DNA from: JACMNW01 sp043721855
GTDB lineage: Bacteria; Pseudomonadota; Alphaproteobacteria; Rhodobacterales; Rhodobacteraceae
DNA length: 64,000 nt
Direction: 5' to 3'
Assembly (NCBI GenBank): GCA_043721855.1
Contig: JAYSPY010000025.1
Coordinates: forward strand, 3,070 to 67,069
Shown here in pieces: positions 59,946 to 64,000 of the stretch; the stretch's first letter is position 1, and each line of letters starts with the position of its first letter. Below the pieces are notes generated by a model. The model did not search any database. It had not been told where the DNA came from and was given only the letters and a program-made list of their open reading frames with translations. Position numbers and translations under genes: made by a program.

Positions 59946-62441
59946 TTACCCGTCCATCCGAATGCGCGCGTTGCTGGGGTCGAACGGGCTGTCTTCCACC
60001 ACCGTCACTTCCCACAACTGCCGCTGCATCCTGACCTGCATTTTAGTACCAACCCCGGCCAGATCGCTTCGCACATAGCCCATGCCGATTTGTTTGCCAA
60101 AGCCCACCGACCAGCCGCCCGATGTCAGACGCCCGATCTTTTGGCCGTCAACCACCAGCGCCTCTTTGCCCCATGGATCAGCATCGCTTGGCCCATCAAT
60201 CAACACCGTCACGCATTTCGAACGGATGCCCACCGCCAACATTGCGGCCTTGCCCTGAAAGTCCTTCGACAGATCCACAAACCGATCCAACCCCGCCTCC
60301 AGCGGTGTGGCATCGCGGCCAAGTTCGGTGCCGAACGCACGGTATGACTTCTCCTGCCGCAGCCAGTTTTGCGCCCGCGCGCCGACCAGCTTCAGGCCGT
60401 GCTTGGCCCCCGCCGCCAGCAGCTGATCCCAAAGATAGCGCTGCATTTCAATGGGATGGTGCAATTCCCAGCCAAGCTCGCCTGTGTAAGCCACACGAAT
60501 CGCATTCACCGGGCACATGCCAAGCTCAATCTTGCGCGCCGATAGCCACGGGAACCGCTTGTTCGACAGCGCTGTTTCAGGGCTCGCATCCTTGATCAAT
60601 TCCGTCAATATCTTGCGGCTGTTCGGCCCGGCAATGGCGAAAACCCCCCATTGCGTTGTCACATCATGAATGTCGATATGGCCGAACTCGGCCTCTTTGT
60701 CCGCCGCACATTTGCGCATGTAATCCGCATCATAGGCCGTCCACGCGCCCGCACTCACCAGATAGTAATCGTCCGGGCCGTTGCGCACGATGGTATATTC
60801 GGTGCGCGTGGTCCCTGCAGGCGTCAGCGCATAGGTCAAGTTGATCCGCCCCACGGCAGGCAGTTTGTTGGTGGTGAACCAGTCCAGAAACGCCGTCGCC
60901 CCCGCACCGCGCACGATGTGTTTGGTGAAGGCTGTGGCGTCGATCAGCCCCGCCGTGCTGCGCAAAGCTTCTGCCTCGGCCTTTGCATATTGCCACCACG
61001 CACCACGCCGGAAAGACCGGCTGTCATGATCAAAATGCGCATCAGCACCCACCGGACCATAGTAATTCGGCCGTTCCCACCCGTTCACCTGGCCCATCTG
61101 CGCCCCAAGCGCGATCTGGCGGTCATACACGGGTGCCGTGCGCAATGGCCTTGCCGCCGGGCGTTCTTCGTCCGGGTGGTGCAGGATGAAAACGTGGTCG
61201 TAGCATTCCTCGTTCTTGCGGGCTGCATATTCGGTGGTCATCCACGACCCGAACCGCTTGGGGTCCAGCGACGCCATGTCAATCTCGGCCTCGCCGTTCA
61301 CCATCATCTGCGCAAGGTAATATCCCGTGCCGCCCGCCGCCGTGATCCCGAACGAAAACCCTTCCGCCAGCCACATGTTGCGCAGGCCCGGCGCCGGCCC
61401 CACAAGCGGGTTGCCATCGGGCGTATAACAAATCGGCCCATTGAAATCGGCCTTCAGGCCGACTGTTTCAGACGACGGCAGACGGTGAATGAACGACATG
61501 TATTCCCCCTCGATCCGTTCAAGATCCAGCGGGAAAAGATCGGCGCGAAAGCTGTCCGGCACGCCATATTCAAACCGTGCAGGCGCGCCCTTTTCATATG
61601 GCCCCAAAATCCAGCCGCCACGTTCTTCGCGGACATACCATTTCGCATCCGCATCGCGCAAAACCGGATGTTCCGGGTTGGTCTTGCGCCATTCCACCAA
61701 AACCGGGTCAGGTTCCGTCACGATATACTGATGTTCCACCACCACTGCCGGGGTCTTGATCCCCAGCAGCTTTGCCGTGCGCTGCGCATGGTTGCCGGTC
61801 GCCGTCACCACATGTTCGGCATGAATTTCAAAGGTTTCCTCCGACGGCACCAGATTGCCGCCCTTTTCCACCATGCGGGTGCAGGACACGGTCCATTCCG
61901 ACCCGGTCCAGCGGTAGCCATCAACCTGCACCTTACGCTCAAACACGGCCCCGTGCTGGCGCGCACCCTTGGCCATGGCCTGCGTCACATCAGCGGGGTT
62001 AATGTAGCCGTCCTGCGGATGATACAGCGCGCCGATCAGGTCTTCGGTGCGCAACAGCGGCCAGCGGTCTTTCATCTGTTTCGGCGTCAGAAATTCGTGA
62101 TACACATCCGCCGTTTCCGCCACCGATGAATAAAGTTCATACTCATCCATCCGCGCGCGGGTTTGCGCCATCCGCAAATTGCCCACCACGGCGAAGCCTG
62201 CGTTAAGACCCGTTTCAGCCTCCAGCGATTTATAAAAATCGACCGAGTATTTGTGGATATGCGTGGTCGCATAACCCATATTGAACAACGGCAATAATCC
62301 CGCCGCGTGCCATGTTGACCCGCTTGTCAGCTCGTCCCGTTCCACCAGCATGGTCTCCCAGCCGGCCTTTGCCAGATGATAGGCAATCCCCGTGCCGACA
62401 GCGCCGCCACCAACAACCAAAACTTTGACATGGGTTTTCAT
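59946..62441 (-). CDS. Dimethylglycine/sarcosine dehydrogenase-like enzyme (DAO plus GcvT)
   Basis: The 831-residue protein has an FAD domain (VLVVGGGAVGTGIAYHLAKAG near residue 6) with the TSGSTWHAAGL motif near residue 42, in which the His is the covalent flavin site in dimethylglycine and sarcosine dehydrogenases. The second half, from about residue 440, is a GcvT/aminomethyltransferase-like domain (FDHDSRSFRRGAWWQYAKAE, GELGWELHHPIE) that binds folate in the family. Demethylation of methylated glycines is likely. The start at 62441 (MKTHVKVLVVGGG) is used; the longer reading adds non-family residues. Confidence 0.91.
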   Translation of the reverse strand: MKTHVKVLVVGGGAVGTGIAYHLAKAGWETMLVERDELTSGSTWHAAGLLPLFNMGYATTHIHKYSVDFYKSLEAETGLNAGFAVVGNLRMAQTRARMDEYELYSSVAETADVYHEFLTPKQMKDRWPLLRTEDLIGALYHPQDGYINPADVTQAMAKGARQHGAVFERKVQVDGYRWTGSEWTVSCTRMVEKGGNLVPSEETFEIHAEHVVTATGNHAQRTAKLLGIKTPAVVVEHQYIVTEPDPVLVEWRKTNPEHPVLRDADAKWYVREERGGWILGPYEKGAPARFEYGVPDSFRADLFPLDLERIEGEYMSFIHRLPSSETVGLKADFNGPICYTPDGNPLVGPAPGLRNMWLAEGFSFGITAAGGTGYYLAQMMVNGEAEIDMASLDPKRFGSWMTTEYAARKNEECYDHVFILHHPDEERPAARPLRTAPVYDRQIALGAQMGQVNGWERPNYYGPVGADAHFDHDSRSFRRGAWWQYAKAEAEALRSTAGLIDATAFTKHIVRGAGATAFLDWFTTNKLPAVGRINLTYALTPAGTTRTEYTIVRNGPDDYYLVSAGAWTAYDADYMRKCAADKEAEFGHIDIHDVTTQWGVFAIAGPNSRKILTELIKDASPETALSNKRFPWLSARKIELGMCPVNAIRVAYTGELGWELHHPIEMQRYLWDQLLAAGAKHGLKLVGARAQNWLRQEKSYRAFGTELGRDATPLEAGLDRFVDLSKDFQGKAAMLAVGIRSKCVTVLIDGPSDADPWGKEALVVDGQKIGRLTSGGWSVGFGKQIGMGYVRSDLAGVGTKMQVRMQRQLWEVTVVEDSPFDPSNARIRMDG

Positions 62442-62781
62442 CGGGACGCTCCGCAAAATGGCTGCGCCCATATGTGCCTGAAACATCGGTTCCGGGCCAT
62501 GGCAAGCCGACATATGGCAGACGAAAGCGACATCGCCGCAGTCGGCTTGCGGCCTTGGCAGCGATTTCAAGTAACCAGCCCGTTAACATCGCACCAGTGC
62601 CACCCGCATTGTCGGCAAAAGCGCCGCATAACGCGTATCACCCCCATTGGTTACAAGCTGAGCGATAAAAAAATTGTGATCGCGGCTCTGGCAACCCGAA
62701 CAGGTGCACTAGCGTTCATCACCCGTCACCGCAGTGCAGTTCAGCGGGACTGACTTCGCAACAATACTAAGGAAACGGCTC
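62442..62781. other. 340-base intergenic region
   Basis: This divergent gap separates the dehydrogenase-like gene and the PRC-barrel gene and must hold both promoters. Short readings inside show no family. The AAGGAA ribosome-binding sequence of the PRC-barrel gene lies at 62769-62774. I see no riboswitch or repeat in it. Confidence 0.55.
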
Positions 62782-63609
62782 ATGAAAAAGCTTTTGGCAA
62801 CATCGGCGCTGGTACTGGTAACTTCGGTTGCCGCCTTCGCACAAACCACCACTCCGATCTATCTTGAAGGGGTGGAGAACGGCGTTCGCGCTTCGGATTT
62901 TATCGGCAAGCGCGTCTATTTGTCTGAATCCGATACCATGGGTCTTTCCGACACCGCGCTGGCTGATGCAGATGCGAACTGGAAAGATGCCGGTGAGATC
63001 AGCGATCTTATGGTTAGCCTGTCTGGCGATACCAAAGCGGTTCTTGTCGATTTCGGCGGGTTCCTCGGGATAGGCGAAAAGACTGTCGCACTCGATATGC
63101 GCCAGTTGGCACTTGTGCCGGATGCCGACAGCCCAGACGACTATTTCATCGTGTTCAAGGGAACCTCGGCCGAACTTGAATCGGCAGCGGTTTTCAATCC
63201 GGACATGGTGTTTGACGCAACAAATGCGGCCGTAACGCCAGCCACCGACACCGCTATGGCGACTGACCCGGCTGCCGCACCTGCCGCGGCCGATACCACA
63301 GCCACGGCCGAAACCAACGCCGCTGGCGAAATGGTGGATCTGACCACATGGACCGAAGCCGACCTGATCGGCAAGCGCGTCTACGGTGTAAACAACGAAG
63401 ACGTTGGCGAGGTTTCAGCAGTTTCCATGAATGCTGATGGAAAAATTGCCGGTGCCATCGTTGATGTGGGCGGGTTTCTGGGAATGGCTGAAAAGCCAGT
63501 CGTGTTGACTTCCGAACAGCTGAAATTGGTCAAGGATGGCGATGACAGCAAATTTATCGTCAACGCCACACAAGAGCAGCTTGAAGCGATGGAAGTCTAT
63601 GTAAAGTAA
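62782..63609 (+). CDS. Exported tandem PRC-barrel protein
   Basis: The 275-residue protein has a signal peptide (MKKLLATSALVLVTSVAAFA) and two PRC-barrel domains, the first about residues 37-130 and the second about 195-275. Both contain DxIGKRVY at the start and DFGGFLGIGEKTV or DVGGFLGMAEKPV later, so the repeats are clearly related. They are joined by an Ala/Thr-rich linker (about residues 155-190). PRC barrels occur in photosystem assembly and in RimM; the exported tandem kind in Rhodobacteraceae is uncharacterised. It ends before a hairpin. Confidence 0.9.
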   Translation: MKKLLATSALVLVTSVAAFAQTTTPIYLEGVENGVRASDFIGKRVYLSESDTMGLSDTALADADANWKDAGEISDLMVSLSGDTKAVLVDFGGFLGIGEKTVALDMRQLALVPDADSPDDYFIVFKGTSAELESAAVFNPDMVFDATNAAVTPATDTAMATDPAAAPAAADTTATAETNAAGEMVDLTTWTEADLIGKRVYGVNNEDVGEVSAVSMNADGKIAGAIVDVGGFLGMAEKPVVLTSEQLKLVKDGDDSKFIVNATQEQLEAMEVYVK

Positions 63610-63662
63610 CAAGTTGTTGGTTTGTACGAGTAAGATATCGAGTTGCCTGATTACCAGTAAGG

Positions 63663-63696
63663 AGCCGCCTGCATCCCACCGATGCAAGCGGCTTTT
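63663..63696 (+). terminator. Terminator-like hairpin after the PRC-barrel gene
   Basis: AGCCGC (63663-63668) and GCATC (63671-63675) pair with GATGC (63681-63685) and GCGGCT (63688-63693), making an 11-bp stem with a small symmetric internal loop, followed by TTTGCTT. It is 54 bases after the stop. Confidence 0.7.
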
Positions 63697-63889
63697 GCTT
63701 GGATATCGGATCACCAATGAACGACTGCGTCCGGCCTGCAGAAGGTCCGGTTTCGGCTGTGGTCTGATGCCGCAGACCCAGCGAACACCTTAAACCCTTG
63801 CATACCTCAATCCCTGCCAGTCGTGACAGCTGACACAGGAATTGCGAAGCGGCGTGCAGACATGCCGGTGGGCCTGAACCCGCCATCCC

Positions 63890-64000
63890 TCATCCCCGGC
63901 GCCTCTGCCCCACCAGTGCGGATGCCGCAAACACCACGCCGGCCACCACCACAATCGACGGCCCCGCAGGCGTGTCATAGGCCAGCGATGCAGCCAGCCC
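63890..64000 (-). CDS. Metal (zinc/manganese) ABC transporter permease, C-terminal end
   Basis: Only the last 36 codons are inside the window. The reading on the minus strand ends LAYDTPAGPSIVVVAGVVFA then ASALVGQRRRG, the C-terminal stretch of ZnuB/ABC-3 type permeases, where DTPxGPSIV is conserved. The rest, and any znuA/znuC, would lie to the right of the window edge. The call is based on this one conserved motif. Confidence 0.7.
   Translation of the reverse strand, partial: GLAASLAYDTPAGPSIVVVAGVVFAASALVGQRRRG

Noticed and set aside
1..64000. CRISPR array, integrated phage or insertion sequence
   Set aside because: No regularly spaced direct repeats, integrase, transposase or phage structural genes were seen across the window, and the gene order reads as continuous chromosome.

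Overview
The window reads as chromosomal DNA of a Rhodobacteraceae-type alphaproteobacterium (Rhodobacter/Roseobacter relatives). The pointers are an atpHAGDC F1-ATPase operon with no F0 genes beside it, a CIRCE-controlled groES, the hisG-hisZ-hisS cluster with a long-type HisRS, adenosylcobalamin-dependent ribonucleotide reductase, an xdhABC xanthine dehydrogenase set, several small alphaproteobacterial families (DUF1489, DUF2125, DUF938, TIGR01459 HAD) and short dispersed repeats that I recognise from that family. No rRNA, tRNA, CRISPR array, phage or insertion sequence was seen.

Layout. 1-9.9 kb: the 5' end of groES behind CIRCE, a TraB/GumN protein, a RelE/RHH toxin-antitoxin pair with a clear operator, a family II pyrophosphatase, a HAD hydrolase, then a tight run of MaoC, ribF, YcgN and threonine aldolase, a convergent hydrolase/isomerase pair, prs and an H-type lectin gene. 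10-20.8 kb: the F1-ATPase operon with a strong terminator, a methyltransferase divergent from gloB, clpA, a CcdA/CcdB module and a DUF2189 membrane protein. 21-29.8 kb: an ExbB/MotA-like channel with an unusually long coiled-coil OmpA/MotB-like partner, ChaC-type cyclotransferase, DUF2125, an extensin-like protein, tyrC-hisC, a YqhA protein and rpsD. 30-33.7 kb: a less GC-rich stretch with a PstS-like binding protein, a porin and a free-standing Hint-domain protein. 33.9-45.3 kb: nrdJ, DUF1489, hisG-hisZ-hisS, slyX, an AbrB-family membrane protein and dnaE. 45.5-54.9 kb: seven tightly packed genes, xdhA-xdhB-xdhC, a two-domain ABC ATPase, two permeases and a BMP-family binding protein, which together look like uptake and oxidation of purines or nucleosides. 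55-64 kb: a decayed methyltransferase, an amino-acid oxidase, a DUF938 methyltransferase, a GH25 lipoprotein, a multicopper oxidase, a dimethylglycine/sarcosine dehydrogenase-like enzyme, a tandem PRC-barrel protein and the 3' end of a metal ABC permease.

Most of the window is ordinary housekeeping sequence and no complete undescribed defence or mobile system is visible. The observations most worth a second look are: a family of short dispersed repeats with copies read in frame inside xdhA and xdhB; a low-GC mosaic block inside hisS; the ExbB/long-OmpA motor-like pair; the internally deleted methyltransferase pseudogene; the palindromic GC-rich elements at three sites; and a perfect 12-bp inverted-repeat operator that overlaps the longest possible start of the RHH antitoxin.
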